From Methylocystis sp. KS32 (GTDB lineage Bacteria; Pseudomonadota; Alphaproteobacteria; Rhizobiales; Beijerinckiaceae), in the NCBI GenBank assembly GCA_002862095.1, contig PHSQ01000001.1, forward strand, positions 682,001 to 746,000: 64,000 nucleotides of DNA, in the 5' to 3' direction. Under the pieces are notes generated by a model. It was not told the DNA's origin, did no database searches, and saw nothing but the letters and a program-made list of their open reading frames with translations. Below, piece after piece: positions 16,343 to 25,253 of the stretch; position 1 is the first letter of the stretch; each line of letters starts with the position of its first letter. Both the position numbers and the translations under genes were made by a program.

Positions 16343-16681
16343 ATGAACCGCAGGTCTGCTGTCTCCGCCATCGGCCTTGGATTGGCGTTTTTATTGGCTC
16401 CTCGCATCGGCCTCGCCGCCGAGGATCATGTCGCCGAGGCGATCAGCCACACCAAGGAGGCTATTTCGCATGGCAAGATGGGCCACGCGGATCAACTGGT
16501 CGTCCACGCCAAGGCGGCTTTGAGCCATGCCGAAGCCGCCGAAAAAGAGAAGGCGAATCCTCATGTCGCCGAAGGGATCACCCACCTCAAGGCGGCGATC
16601 GAACATGGCGAGATGGGTCACGCCGACGTCGGAACGACCCATGCCGAAGAAGCCTTGAAACACCTCGAAATGGCGAAATAG
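16343..16681 (+). CDS. Small periplasmic metal-binding protein, SmbP-like
   Basis: 112 residues with a signal peptide ending at IGLAAE. The mature protein is built of helical repeats with His every few residues: DHVAEAISHTKEAISHGKMGHADQLVVHAKAALSHAEAA, then a second half ITHLKAAIEHGEMGHADVGTTHAEEALKHLE. It lacks cysteine. This is the design of SmbP from Nitrosomonas, a four-helix periplasmic protein that binds copper and other divalent metals. In a methane or methanol oxidiser it could buffer copper. It stands about 2 kb after the iron permease in the same direction. Confidence 0.75.
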   Translation: MNRRSAVSAIGLGLAFLLAPRIGLAAEDHVAEAISHTKEAISHGKMGHADQLVVHAKAALSHAEAAEKEKANPHVAEGITHLKAAIEHGEMGHADVGTTHAEEALKHLEMAK

Positions 16682-16729
16682 GCATTTAGAGGCGGGAGCG
16701 CGCTGGATGAGCTTCGGCCTCATCCAGCG

Positions 16730-17209
16730 CTAGCCTCTCACAGAAAGTTTCCGATAGGCGTTGTCGGCGTTCGTGACAAAGACATGGCCGAACTCCGTTT
16801 TCGACCACTCGACATTTTCGGCGGGAAGAGAGGTCGCGATTCTCGTCACTTTCAGCGGAAGACCCGGCGTCGTCGAGACGGCGTCGAGTTTGACCTCTCC
16901 GGCGCCGGGACCGACCGAAAAATCGACGACGGTCGCGCCCTCTGCGCTCAAGGCGCGCGCCCAGCCCGGGGCGCCGACCGCGACGGCCAGCGTGGGCTCA
17001 TCCGCGAACAGAGGCTTGAGCGATTCGTCGGCGTCGCTGGGGGCAAAGGCGGGCGAGGCGAAAGTGAAAGTCGCCAAAACCGCGCTGCGGGTTACGGGGT
17101 GATCGGCGTGCGGCGGTCTGCCCGTCGAATAGATCACCATCTTGCCGCCGTCGAGCGCGGACTTGATTTCTTCAAGGGTCGCCGAAGCGAATTTCGCGGA
17201 CAATCTCAT
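16730..17209 (-). CDS. Hypothetical protein resembling a short phage structural protein
   Basis: 159 residues from the ATG at 17209 (the frame extends 27 codons more upstream without a good start). The N-terminal part MRLSAKFASATLEEIKSALD, then GGKMVIYSTGRPPHAD and LATFTFASPAF, recalls a widespread pattern of phage-associated proteins (IxIYTGxxPxxAD...LATLxLxxPAF). The C-terminal half is a different low-complexity beta sequence. No other phage gene is near. The comparison is weak and the function is unknown. Confidence 0.5.
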   Translation of the reverse strand: MRLSAKFASATLEEIKSALDGGKMVIYSTGRPPHADHPVTRSAVLATFTFASPAFAPSDADESLKPLFADEPTLAVAVGAPGWARALSAEGATVVDFSVGPGAGEVKLDAVSTTPGLPLKVTRIATSLPAENVEWSKTEFGHVFVTNADNAYRKLSVRG

Positions 17210-17311
17210 TGGCGTTCTTCCTGCAATTGACGTTCGCAGCCTTTGCGACAAATTTGTCGGTCGCGTGGGTGTCGCGGGAGCAAAAGGCAAGCGCCGTGCC
17301 GTACGGTCAGG

Positions 17312-18628
17312 TCAGGCGGTCGTATTGTCCCGCAGCGTCAGTCCCCGCCAATTGCGGTCGCCGGCCTGGCTGAGGAGATCTCCGCCGATGAAGGTTGGTC
17401 CCGCCATCGCGGAAATCGCCGCCTTGCGCGAGCGCAGAATTTTGTTGCGCGCGATCAGCCCCGGCCCGACGCGCAGCCCGGTCACGAAGCCGACGCCATA
17501 ATCGGCGTCCGTGATCCGGTTGTCTTCGACCCGTATATTCTCCCGGTAGCCGCCGAGAACGATTCCGATCCAGGCCGGACCTGTCACGATATTGCCGGAA
17601 ATCAGGCAGTTCTTTTCGCCGAGAACGCCCACCTGCCAGAACATCTCGGGGCTGAAATCCTTGTCGGGGTGTGTTTCCTTCAATCCAATGATCGTATTGC
17701 CGGAAACCAGGCCGATGTCGGTGCCCTGATCGGCGTTGGCGAGACAAATGCCGCCGCCGGCGTCCTCGATCCTGTTGTCGCGAAACTCGGAGCGCTTGGC
17801 GCCGAATTCGGCGTACATGGCTTTTTCGCCAAAGGTCTTACAGTCGTTGCCGATCACCGCGACGTCATGGCCCGCATTGTTGCGAACGGCGGTATAGGCG
17901 CAACGGTAAATGCGGTTGTTCTCGACCCGCACGCTTCCCGCACCCCAAATGCTCACGCCATTGCCATAGGGGCCGTTGCCGCCGGAAAGGTTGCGAATGT
18001 CGGCGATGGTGTTGTCGCGGACGCGGGAGCCTTCGTAGCTGCCCGCCCGCGTCGTCCAGACCATGATCCCGTTGTCGCCGCAGTCGCGCACATTATTGCC
18101 GGCGATATCGACCCCGAGCCCGTCAAGGGAATGATAACCGGCGTCGCGGACTCCCTCGACGACATTTTCCTTGAAAACTCCGGCGCAGCGCAGCAGGTTG
18201 ACGCCATGGCCGGACGAATTGCGAATCTTGCAGCCTGAAATTGAGAGGCGCGAGACGTCGACGAAATCGAGCAGGCCGCGCCCTTTTTCGATGGCGTCGT
18301 GGCCGCCGTCGCAGGAAATTCCTTCGAGCGTGACGCCATCGACGCCTGTCGCGTGTAGCAAGGGTCCGGGGCCGACGAGCCGCAAGATCGAGCCGCCTCG
18401 CGCGCCGATCAATGTGGTCCCCGACGGCAAATCCAGCGACCGAATGGCTGTGACGCCCGGCGGCAGATGCACCGCGCGGCCAAGGCTGCCCGCTTCACGC
18501 AATTGCCGGGCGAGCTCCTCGGTCGCCTCCGTTGCATGAGCGGCGAAGGGCGCGGCGACGACGCCGAGGGCTCCACCCAAAAAGCGGCGCCGGCTCAAGC
18601 CCGGCATGAAGTCTGCTGCGCGCGACAT
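17312..18628 (-). CDS. TAT-exported parallel beta-helix repeat protein (TIGR03808-like)
   Basis: 438 residues. A twin-arginine signal SRRRFLGGALGVVAAPF lies at about 11-27. The rest is a right-handed parallel beta-helix with repeated N-x-I and G-x-N turns (LSISGCKIRNSSGHGVNLLRC, VDIAGNNVRDCGDNGIMVWT, VRVENNRIYRCAYTAVRNNA). The layout and length match the twin-arginine repeat family TIGR03808 of Rhizobiales, whose substrate is unknown. Beta-helix proteins of this sort are often polysaccharide lyases or binding proteins, but no catalytic signature can be read. Divergent from the GIY-YIG gene. Confidence 0.8.
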   Translation of the reverse strand: MSRAADFMPGLSRRRFLGGALGVVAAPFAAHATEATEELARQLREAGSLGRAVHLPPGVTAIRSLDLPSGTTLIGARGGSILRLVGPGPLLHATGVDGVTLEGISCDGGHDAIEKGRGLLDFVDVSRLSISGCKIRNSSGHGVNLLRCAGVFKENVVEGVRDAGYHSLDGLGVDIAGNNVRDCGDNGIMVWTTRAGSYEGSRVRDNTIADIRNLSGGNGPYGNGVSIWGAGSVRVENNRIYRCAYTAVRNNAGHDVAVIGNDCKTFGEKAMYAEFGAKRSEFRDNRIEDAGGGICLANADQGTDIGLVSGNTIIGLKETHPDKDFSPEMFWQVGVLGEKNCLISGNIVTGPAWIGIVLGGYRENIRVEDNRITDADYGVGFVTGLRVGPGLIARNKILRSRKAAISAMAGPTFIGGDLLSQAGDRNWRGLTLRDNTTA

Positions 18629-18680
18629 TGATCGAATCTACAGCAATCGCCGGGGGCTCGCAGGCCCGTCTTGAGTTAAG

Positions 18681-19157
18681 GTGAATGGCGGAATGTTCGC
18701 CTTTGTCGACCCCGTTCGCGCGCCGGATGAAAAAGGCGCCTATGCGCTTCTGATCGCGCTTCACGAGCCGATGCTGGCGAGGGCGTGTCGCTCGGCCCTG
18801 CGTGCGCCCGGACGCTATGTTTATTGCGGCTCAGCCAAGGGTCCCGGCGGCCTTCGCGCGCGGCTCGCCCGCCAGGCGAGGGCCGAAAAATCCCCGCACT
18901 GGCATGTCGACCAGCTTACTCGTCAGGGCGAGATTATGGGGGCCTGGATCGCGATCAACGGGTGCGAATGCGCGCTCAACGCCGAACTCGGCTCATTGCC
19001 AATCCCTTTCGAAGGCTTTGGCGGCTCGGATTGTCCGCGCTGCCAAAGCCATTTGCGTCTTTGGTCCTGCGACACGACTCTTCCTTCCCGATGGGAAAAT
19101 GCTAGGAAGGGCGCGAATTTCGGGTGGGGCGCGCAAGCGCTCCGCAGAACGCCATGA
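18681..19157 (+). CDS. GIY-YIG-like nuclease, DUF123 family
   Basis: 158 residues. [13 protein letters not shown] and [36 protein letters not shown] correspond to the two beta strands and the conserved Arg/His residues of the DUF123 branch of the GIY-YIG nucleases. A metal-site-like CPRCQSH motif lies toward the C-terminus. The start may be GTG 18681 or ATG 18693. It lies 17 bases before hisS and could share its transcript. The cellular role of this branch is unknown. Confidence 0.72.
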   Translation: MNGGMFAFVDPVRAPDEKGAYALLIALHEPMLARACRSALRAPGRYVYCGSAKGPGGLRARLARQARAEKSPHWHVDQLTRQGEIMGAWIAINGCECALNAELGSLPIPFEGFGGSDCPRCQSHLRLWSCDTTLPSRWENARKGANFGWGAQALRRTP

Positions 19158-19174
19158 GGCTTTGGAACCCAAGA

Positions 19175-20662
19175 ATGTCCGACGCGAAGCAAAGAGTGGA
19201 GGCCCGCGGCCCGCGCGGCCTCGCCGACCGTGACGCCAGCGAACTCGCAGCGACAGGAAAAATGCTGGAGACGATTCGCTCCGTATACGAACTCTATGGC
19301 TTCGAGGCCCTGGAGACGCCGGCGATCGAATATACCGACGCGCTGGGAAAATTCCTGCCCGATCAGGATCGGCCGAACGAGGGCGTGTTCTCCTTCCAGG
19401 ACGACGACGATCAATGGCTTTCGCTGCGTTACGATCTCACCGCTCCGCTCGCTCGTTACGTGGCGCAGAATTTCGACGCGCTGTCCAAACCCTATCGTTC
19501 CTATCGAGTGGGCGCGGTATATCGCAACGAAAAGCCGGGGCCGGGACGTTTTCGCCAATTCATGCAATTCGACGCCGACACCGTGGGCGCGGCGTCGTCC
19601 GCCGCCGACGCGGAAATCTGCATGATGGCCGCCGACACGATGGAGCGCCTCGGGGTCAAGCGGGGCGATTACGTCATCAAAATCAACAGCCGCAAGGTTC
19701 TAGACGGAGTCATGAAGGCCGTGGGGCTCGACGGCGAGGAAAATGCGGGACGCCGCCTGATCGTGCTGCGCGCCGTCGACAAGCTCGACCGGCTGGGCTC
19801 CGAAGGGGTCAAGCTTTTGCTGGGACCCGGCCGCAAGGACGAGAGCGGCGACTTCACTAAGGGAGCGGGGCTCGACCCCGCGGCCATAGACACGATTCTC
19901 TCCTTTAGCGTCGGCGGCCCATACAAGGATGGAAAGCCCGCCTTCGATCTCTTCGGTCTGCTCGGAAAGAGCGACATTGGCGCTCAAGGCGCCGAAGAGC
20001 TGATGGAGATCGAGGATCTGGTGCGGGACGCCGGCTATGGCTTCGATCGCATCCGCATCGACCCTTCGGTCGTGCGGGGCCTCGAATATTACACCGGCCC
20101 CGTGTTCGAGGCCGAACTCACCTTCGAGACCAGGGATGAGAAGGGCCATCCGATTCGCTTCGGCTCTGTTGGCGGCGGCGGGCGTTACGACGGATTGGTC
20201 GGCCGCTTCCGCGCCGAAAACACCCCCGCGACTGGATTTTCAATTGGTGTTTCAAGGCTATACGCGGCGCTGAAGCTCGTCGGCAGCCCGATCGTTTCGA
20301 CGTCGGAGCGCGTCGGGCCAGTGGTTGTGCTGCTGCTCGACCGCGACCGCGTAGCCGATTATCAGCGGATGGTGTCGCAACTGCGCGCGGCGGGCGTTCC
20401 GAGCGAATTATATCTCGGCGGCTCGGGCATGAAGGCGCAAATGAAATACGCTGACAAGCGCAACAGTCCCCTCGTCGTCATCCAGGGCTCGGACGAAAAG
20501 GCGAAGGGCGAAGTGCAGGTCAAGGATCTGGTCGCAGGCGCCCGCGCCGCCGCCTCCATTGCGACCAATCAGGAATGGAAGGCCCAGCGCCCCGCGCAGA
20601 TTTCCATTCCCGAGACGGAGCTTGTGGAGCGGGTGCGGGAGATGCTGGCGCGCCGGGACTGA
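19175..20662 (+). CDS. hisS: Histidyl-tRNA synthetase
   Basis: Class II aminoacyl-tRNA synthetase charging tRNA-His, about 495 residues. Motif 2 is [26 protein letters not shown], and the HisA motif is [16 protein letters not shown]. The motif 1 region, [16 protein letters not shown], is also seen. The anticodon-binding domain ends with [13 protein letters not shown]. The start ATG 19175 ([12 protein letters not shown]) is preferred over the GTG/ATG a few codons upstream, which fall in the leader. Like other alphaproteobacterial HisRS it lacks an RNA-binding insertion seen in E. coli. Confidence 0.95.
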   Translation: MSDAKQRVEARGPRGLADRDASELAATGKMLETIRSVYELYGFEALETPAIEYTDALGKFLPDQDRPNEGVFSFQDDDDQWLSLRYDLTAPLARYVAQNFDALSKPYRSYRVGAVYRNEKPGPGRFRQFMQFDADTVGAASSAADAEICMMAADTMERLGVKRGDYVIKINSRKVLDGVMKAVGLDGEENAGRRLIVLRAVDKLDRLGSEGVKLLLGPGRKDESGDFTKGAGLDPAAIDTILSFSVGGPYKDGKPAFDLFGLLGKSDIGAQGAEELMEIEDLVRDAGYGFDRIRIDPSVVRGLEYYTGPVFEAELTFETRDEKGHPIRFGSVGGGGRYDGLVGRFRAENTPATGFSIGVSRLYAALKLVGSPIVSTSERVGPVVVLLLDRDRVADYQRMVSQLRAAGVPSELYLGGSGMKAQMKYADKRNSPLVVIQGSDEKAKGEVQVKDLVAGARAAASIATNQEWKAQRPAQISIPETELVERVREMLARRD

Positions 20663-20664
20663 TT

Positions 20665-21705
20665 CTAGGGGCTTGGCCACTCCTGCTCGGCGAGGAGCGC
20701 CACGGCGCAGGCCGGCGCGCAATCGCCGGTGGCGGCCTTGGCTTGTGGCGTCGTTGGAACAAATTCCTCGAAGCCTTGGAACGGCCGGTTTGATCGCCGC
20801 GCCCATGCGGCGATGACGGAGCGCCCGATACCCGCGCCGACCACGGGGGTTCTTTCGTCGAAGACGCCGCGCGACGCCTGCAAATCCATCTGATCCTCGA
20901 TCCTTCGCATCTGGGCCCGCGCGAAAAAACGCGCCAGCGCATCCCATTGTTCGGGGGAGGCGTCCGCGAGGTCTCGCCCGACCAGACGAGCGAGACGGGC
21001 GCGGCTCGCCTGGGGCGTTTTGGGACGGCCGTCGACCGTCGGCGCCGAGTCGGCGCCGTCCGGGATATTGCCCAGGACGCGATGAACATCCGCCATCGTG
21101 GCGAAACTCTCGTCGATAAGCGGGGTCCAGCGACCCGCAATCGGGACATGGGACAGGCCCGTCCCAGGGTTTCCGCGCAGGAGGCCGGTGTAAACCAACT
21201 CGCCGTTTTCGAGACGACTGCCGTCACAATCGCCAAGAGAGGCGATCACGCCGTAGCCGATGGGAACGATGTCGGTGGTGGTCGAGCCCATGTCGATGAA
21301 CAGCGCCTTCGAGCAACGCCGCGCCACCAGTTCCGCGCTGGCCCGCCAATTGGCGGAGGCGACGGCGTAAAGGGCCTCATCGAGCCGCGCCTTGGGGACA
21401 AAACCCTTCGCTCCGGCGTAGAAACGAATATCCGCCGCCCGAATTTCGCGAGAAAAGATCGCGGCGATCGAGCGCACGCCGCGCGCGCGATCCTCGAAGG
21501 CGTCGGAGAGTTCGGCGGTCATTGTGACGGCGTGACGGTCCGCAGCGCCCATCGTCTGGCCAACCCGCGCTATGGCCTCTTCAAGCCGGGCCAGTCCAAG
21601 ATGCGGCGCGCAAGGCGATTGTGTCACGGCGACAACGACGCCATCCTCGGCGCGGGCGGCCTTGAGATAGGCGCCGCCGATGTCCCAGCCAATGACGCAG
21701 ACCAT
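20665..21705 (-). CDS. H4MPT-linked C1 pathway protein, MfnF-like (TIGR03123)
   Basis: 346 residues of the hydantoinase/oxoprolinase-like ASKHA fold. N-terminal VIGWDIGGAYLKAARAEDG and the middle FIDMGSTTTDIVPIGYGVIASLGD are nucleotide-phosphate loops of that fold. This family is the one named H4MPT-linked C1 transfer pathway protein; the archaeal homologue MfnF acts in methanofuran synthesis, so a role in making the C1 carrier is inferred. A GGAGG site lies eight bases before the ATG. It is on the same strand as fae and mtdB downstream-to-upstream, suggesting a methylotrophy cluster. It converges with hisS (2-base gap). Confidence 0.85.
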   Translation of the reverse strand: MVCVIGWDIGGAYLKAARAEDGVVVAVTQSPCAPHLGLARLEEAIARVGQTMGAADRHAVTMTAELSDAFEDRARGVRSIAAIFSREIRAADIRFYAGAKGFVPKARLDEALYAVASANWRASAELVARRCSKALFIDMGSTTTDIVPIGYGVIASLGDCDGSRLENGELVYTGLLRGNPGTGLSHVPIAGRWTPLIDESFATMADVHRVLGNIPDGADSAPTVDGRPKTPQASRARLARLVGRDLADASPEQWDALARFFARAQMRRIEDQMDLQASRGVFDERTPVVGAGIGRSVIAAWARRSNRPFQGFEEFVPTTPQAKAATGDCAPACAVALLAEQEWPSP

Positions 21706-21850
21706 GAGAGACCGCCTCCAAGCAGGATTGCCGCTTCCGCGTTCGCGACTTGGATCTTATGTCAAGAAAATGGGGAGCCCACGAGGACCCCCCTGTTTGC
21801 AATAGCTTCAACGTCGCCTGAGAGCGCTTATCGTTCGCACGATAAAAATT

Positions 21851-21916
21851 CGCTCAAACTCAATAGGTTAGAGCGAATTCCGATCGCAAAAGTCTATCAG
21901 CTTTTGCGGAACTCGC
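21851..21916. repeat. Long hairpin repeat with conserved TCTATCA loop, copy A
   Basis: CGCAAAAG TCTATCAG CTTTTGCG (21884-21907) forms the inner stem-loop, with GAGCGAATTCC and GGAACTCGC pairing outside. It lies one base after the fae stop codon, so in the fae transcript it would be a strong 3' hairpin. Related copies are at 24244 and 30448. Confidence 0.65.
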
Positions 21917-21917
21917 C

Positions 21918-22427
21918 TTAGTGGGCGGCGAAGGGATGCTTGGCGTCGTTGCGCTTGGCGACGACTTCCGAGGCCTTCGGCTCGCCCTTGACGGCGCGAG
22001 CGATGGCTTCCTTGGTGGCCTGATAGTTGAAATCCTGGATCTTGGCGTCGTCGCTCGCGTCCCAGTGAATGAACACGCCGACGCAGATGAACAGATCGTC
22101 GGCTTCGTCCGCCGGGATCACGCCCTCGGCCACCGAGTCCGCGACCGCCTTGGCGACGCCGGCCTGGGCCGGGCCGAACATCTGGACCGCCTGCTTCGCG
22201 CCCTTGATCGTGACCTTATTGAACAGAATCGTGTTCGGCTTGGCCAGCAGGTTCGGCGCGACGACCGCGAGAAGCGTCGTGAAGCCGTCCTTGTTGTTCA
22301 CAAGAGCGTTGGCGAAAGCCATTTCGGCCGCGCTGCCGCGCGGGCCCATGATCAGGTCGATGTGAGCGACTTCGTTGCCATCGCCGACCAGCGACTCGCC
22401 AATCAGCATCTTGTTGATCTTCGCCAT
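21918..22427 (-). CDS. fae: Formaldehyde-activating enzyme
   Basis: Condenses formaldehyde with tetrahydromethanopterin to methylene-H4MPT, the first step of formaldehyde oxidation in methylotrophs. The 169 residues match the usual length. The signature [17 protein letters not shown] includes the catalytic His, and [37 protein letters not shown] and the C-terminal HPFAA are all conserved. The start ATG 22427 follows an AAGGAAACG-like site; the open frame upstream has no family similarity. It lies 92 bases after mtdB in the same direction and likely shares a transcript. A strong hairpin repeat follows the stop codon. Confidence 0.97.
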   Translation of the reverse strand: MAKINKMLIGESLVGDGNEVAHIDLIMGPRGSAAEMAFANALVNNKDGFTTLLAVVAPNLLAKPNTILFNKVTIKGAKQAVQMFGPAQAGVAKAVADSVAEGVIPADEADDLFICVGVFIHWDASDDAKIQDFNYQATKEAIARAVKGEPKASEVVAKRNDAKHPFAAH

Positions 22428-22519
22428 CTGCGTTTCCTTTCGAGAAACTTTTGGGGCCGGCGCTCGCGCCGGCGGAGAAACGCGCGGCGAGACCATCCCG
22501 CAGCGCGAATGCGTCAAAT

Positions 22520-23413
22520 TCAGACGAGCTTGCGCGCGAGCGCGAAAGCGTCACGGAAATCGAGGCAGAGCGGCTTGTCGGAAGCGGTCATCTGCTTGAA
22601 CAATCCGGATTGCGCGCCGTATTTGATGTTGCCAATGGCGAGGGCGCCGATGCCAAGCGCGCCATGCGACGAAATCGTCGCGCCATTGTCATGCAGCCCG
22701 CATCCCTCGACGCCTAGCGGTGGAACGGCATTCACGTCGGCGGCGATGAGCAGGTTCTTGGCTGCTTCGAGGTCCGCCTTCGAGAGAACCTGCACGCCGG
22801 CGCGCGCGGCGCAGAGAGCAACCTCATGTTCGAGCAGCAGCTTGCGCACCTGCTCGGGCGTGCTGCCGTCCGCTGCTTTCACTTTCACGCCAAAGCGCGC
22901 TTCGATCTCGTCGCCGAGTTTCCGCACGCGCTCGACGCCACTATAGCCGACCATCGTGACATGAGCGCCTTCCAGAGCCGCGATCACGCCCGAAGAATAT
23001 CCCACCACGCCGGTCGCGCCGTAGATGACGATACTGGAGCCTTTAAGTTCGCGCTGTTTCTTGTCTCGCAGCAGCTTTTCCACGCTGGCCACCATGCCGC
23101 CGGCGGTGGTGAAGGAGCCATAAGGGTCGGCGAAGAGCGATATCTCGAACGGTTTCAGGAGCGCCTTTTTCGCCGCGTCCATCATATCGAGCGCGAGAAC
23201 CGCGTCGCGGCCGGCAAAGAAAATTCCGGTTTTGAGCGCCGCCGAAGGAGCGCGGGAGAACATGGCGTCCTGCACCAGCGCGGTCACCTCGTCGAGCGTG
23301 ACGTTGGTGTAGGGAATCGTGACGTCGTAACCGGCGTCGACCGCCATATTCACGTCGAAGGGACTCATATGCTTCAACGTGCTCAACATATGCAGAATAG
23401 CTTTGGCGGCCAT
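22520..23413 (-). CDS. mtdB: NAD(P)-dependent methylene-tetrahydromethanopterin dehydrogenase
   Basis: Oxidises methylene-H4MPT made by Fae to methenyl-H4MPT. 297 residues from the ATG at 23413, which has AGGTTGAGG upstream. Sequence features: [23 protein letters not shown] at the N-terminus (pterin site), [14 protein letters not shown], and the nucleotide loop [15 protein letters not shown] near residue 135. The C-terminal [21 protein letters not shown] is typical of MtdB/MtdA. Its place next to fae favours the H4MPT-specific MtdB over the H4F-linked MtdA. Confidence 0.92.
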   Translation of the reverse strand: MAAKAILHMLSTLKHMSPFDVNMAVDAGYDVTIPYTNVTLDEVTALVQDAMFSRAPSAALKTGIFFAGRDAVLALDMMDAAKKALLKPFEISLFADPYGSFTTAGGMVASVEKLLRDKKQRELKGSSIVIYGATGVVGYSSGVIAALEGAHVTMVGYSGVERVRKLGDEIEARFGVKVKAADGSTPEQVRKLLLEHEVALCAARAGVQVLSKADLEAAKNLLIAADVNAVPPLGVEGCGLHDNGATISSHGALGIGALAIGNIKYGAQSGLFKQMTASDKPLCLDFRDAFALARKLV

Positions 23414-23680
23414 GGAATCCTCAACCTTTCTTCGGTCTTCGCACCGCGTCTCTTCCGGGCGCGCTGGAAATCTCAATGAATACAGCGCCAAATAACGCCA
23501 ATCCCATTCCATGGCGCAATGCGGTTATTGAGAGACTACGAGCGAAGCGAGGGCGCCAGGGGCCAACGTCCCGCCCGAATGACGAGATGGCATAGAACAA
23601 AGAACGGCGCCAATGTCCAGAGGCTTGTCGTCACGGCGGCGGCTCCCGCGCCGCAATCTCAAAGAGAACCGGCAGGACGG

Positions 23681-23710
23681 TTGACGATTCCTCCATTTCG
23701 CGACTATAAG
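23681..23710 (+). promoter_or_regulatory. Candidate sigma-70 promoter of rpmB
   Basis: TTGACG (23681-23686), an 18-base spacer and TATAAG (23705-23710). It points to rpmB, whose start is 128 bases downstream, so the leader would be about 120 bases. The rest of the 424-base gap between mtdB and rpmB shows nothing more. Confidence 0.5.
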
Positions 23711-23837
23711 CCTCGCGCAAAGGCGGCTCAGTCAAGGGCCGGCGACCCTTTTTCCATGATTCCACCGCCGGACGGGCCGAAGGCTGACCATAACGCCGCC
23801 CTGTTCGTCGCGTATTAGAAGACCGAAAGGAAATGTT

Positions 23838-24131
23838 ATGTCCCGTCGTTGCGAATTGACCGGCAAGGGAGTCCAGACCGGCAATCTCGTCAGCCATTCG
23901 AATCGCAAGACGCGCACGCGCTTCCTGCCGAATCTCGTCAATGTCTCGCTGACCTCGGATATTTTGGCCCGCACCGTGCGCCTGCGCGTTTCGGCGGCCG
24001 CGCTTCGTTCGGTCGAACATCGCGGCGGTCTCGACGCCTTTTTAGCGAAGGCAAAGGAGGACGAATTGTCCCAGAACGCTCGCCAATTGAAGCGCGAGAT
24101 CGCCAAGAAGCAGGTCGCCGCGTCCGCTTGA
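23838..24131 (+). CDS. rpmB: 50S ribosomal protein L28
   Basis: 97 residues, normal for alphaproteobacterial L28. It begins [20 protein letters not shown], with [18 protein letters not shown] and [37 protein letters not shown] just upstream is the ribosome binding site. It is followed after 34 bases by a clear rho-independent terminator, so it is probably transcribed alone. Confidence 0.96.
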   Translation: MSRRCELTGKGVQTGNLVSHSNRKTRTRFLPNLVNVSLTSDILARTVRLRVSAAALRSVEHRGGLDAFLAKAKEDELSQNARQLKREIAKKQVAASA

Positions 24132-24165
24132 GCTGAGTCCTCGGCGCCTCATCCTAGCAAGACAT

Positions 24166-24187
24166 GCCCCGGCTCGCCGGGGCTTTT
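24166..24187 (+). terminator. Rho-independent terminator of rpmB
   Basis: GCCCCGG CTCG CCGGGGC followed by TTTT: a 7-bp perfect GC stem with a four-base loop. Confidence 0.85.
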
Positions 24188-24243
24188 GTCGTTTGGAGGC
24201 AGCGATAATAGCGCTTTTTCAATTCATCGAGGGACGCGCGGAT

Positions 24244-24315
24244 CCCTCCAGATTCAAAAAGCTAGAGCAAAATCTGATCGAAAAAGTCTATCAACTTTTT
24301 CGGATTTTGCTCTAG
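24244..24315. repeat. Long hairpin repeat with CTATCA loop, copy B
   Basis: From 24262 the sequence can fold fully: CTAGAGCAAAATC pairs with GATTTTGCTCTAG over 13 bp, and inside it CGAAAAAGT pairs with ACTTTTTCG around the loop CTATCA. A leader CCAGATTCAAAAAG precedes it, shared with the copy at 30448. It lies downstream of the rpmB terminator. Confidence 0.7.
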
Positions 24316-24422
24316 CTCAGATTTTACTCCGATCGGGCATTTTCCCCGCTCGGGCGATGTTGCGTTTTGGCTGAAGTTCGCCGCCAAGGAGGATATGCCC
24401 CCGACCGAAATTTACATGCGCT

Positions 24423-24585
24423 TAGTTCTACAGCGTCACAAAGCGGCCTGGGGCCGGGCCAGCGCCCGTCATTGCGAGCGCAGCGAAGCAATCCTTAAGC
24501 CGCGCCAGCCCCTCTGGATTGCCACGCCTTCGGCTCGCAATGACGAAACCGCCGACAAATTCGTTCATGACGCAGTAGAATTAGC
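24423..24585. mobile_element. MITE-like element, copy 2 (inverted relative to 9663)
   Basis: About 163 bases that match 9663-9825 in reverse. The ends are GTTCTACAGCGTCA and TGACGCAGTAGAAT, so the inverted repeat is slightly damaged on the left. The CGTCATTGCGAGCGCAGCGAAGC core is intact. No coding capacity. Confidence 0.7.
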
Positions 24586-24681
24586 AACCAGAGCGGGCGG
24601 CGGTCACGAGGAGGGCATTGCTCAGCCTGCTCGCGGCGCCGCCCTGCGTGCAAGATCCCCTCCTTTTACGCGCGAAGCTAG

Positions 24682-24912
24682 TATTCAGCGGCGTTCAACG
24701 GCAATTTCGCGGAAGTCAAACCGGGCTTCGCGGCCTTCGACGATCCGTCGCCATTCCCGACTTTCGGAAATTATTGTGTCGGTCCCTTTACGATTCTCAA
24801 CGGCTTGAGGCGAGATCAGACCACCGAGTTTGACCCCCATTTCACGTTGAGCCTGATTGGTCGGTTCGGCGTGACCACGGCCTGCGGCTGCGCTCGCAAT
24901 CGCTTTACCTGA
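24682..24912 (+). pseudogene. Coding-like fragment without a start
   Basis: An open stretch of 76 codons after a stop, with no start codon, reads YSAAFNGNFAEVKPGFAAFD, DPSPFPTFGNYCVGPFTILN and TTEFDPHFTLSLIGRFGVTT before a TGA. The composition (Phe, Pro, Gly, Asn) is like an exported beta-rich protein and unlike a shadow frame. I do not recognise it. It is probably the remnant of a lost gene. Confidence 0.35.
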
Positions 24913-25253
24913 CTGGGCGCCTTCGCGCCGATCGAAACATCGTTCAGATTCTGATGGCGCCAGGTCAAAAATAGCTCACGAACCTGTCACGCCGCTACCG
25001 CTTAAGAGCACTATCACTTTGTAATGGTACCATAGAACATTGTTCATATTGAGTCTCGTCGGAGCCCTCTCGCGGAGGGGAAAAATCAGGGGAACGCATT
25101 CTTGTCGCCCGTTTTCAGCGCGCTGCAAGGGGCGAGGATCAACGTCCGATAGGCCTGGACAAGGGCGGTCCGGAGAAAATGAAACGGCTTGGCGTCGAAA
25201 AAGACCCCGATACGATCGAGCGCTGTAGCCCTCTCATCCTTCAAGGAGGGAAA
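24913..25253. other. Intergenic stretch, nothing recognised
   Basis: About 340 bases of lower GC content between the fragment above and the TetR gene stop. It has no convincing frame, repeat or terminator that I can point out. Confidence 0.4.
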
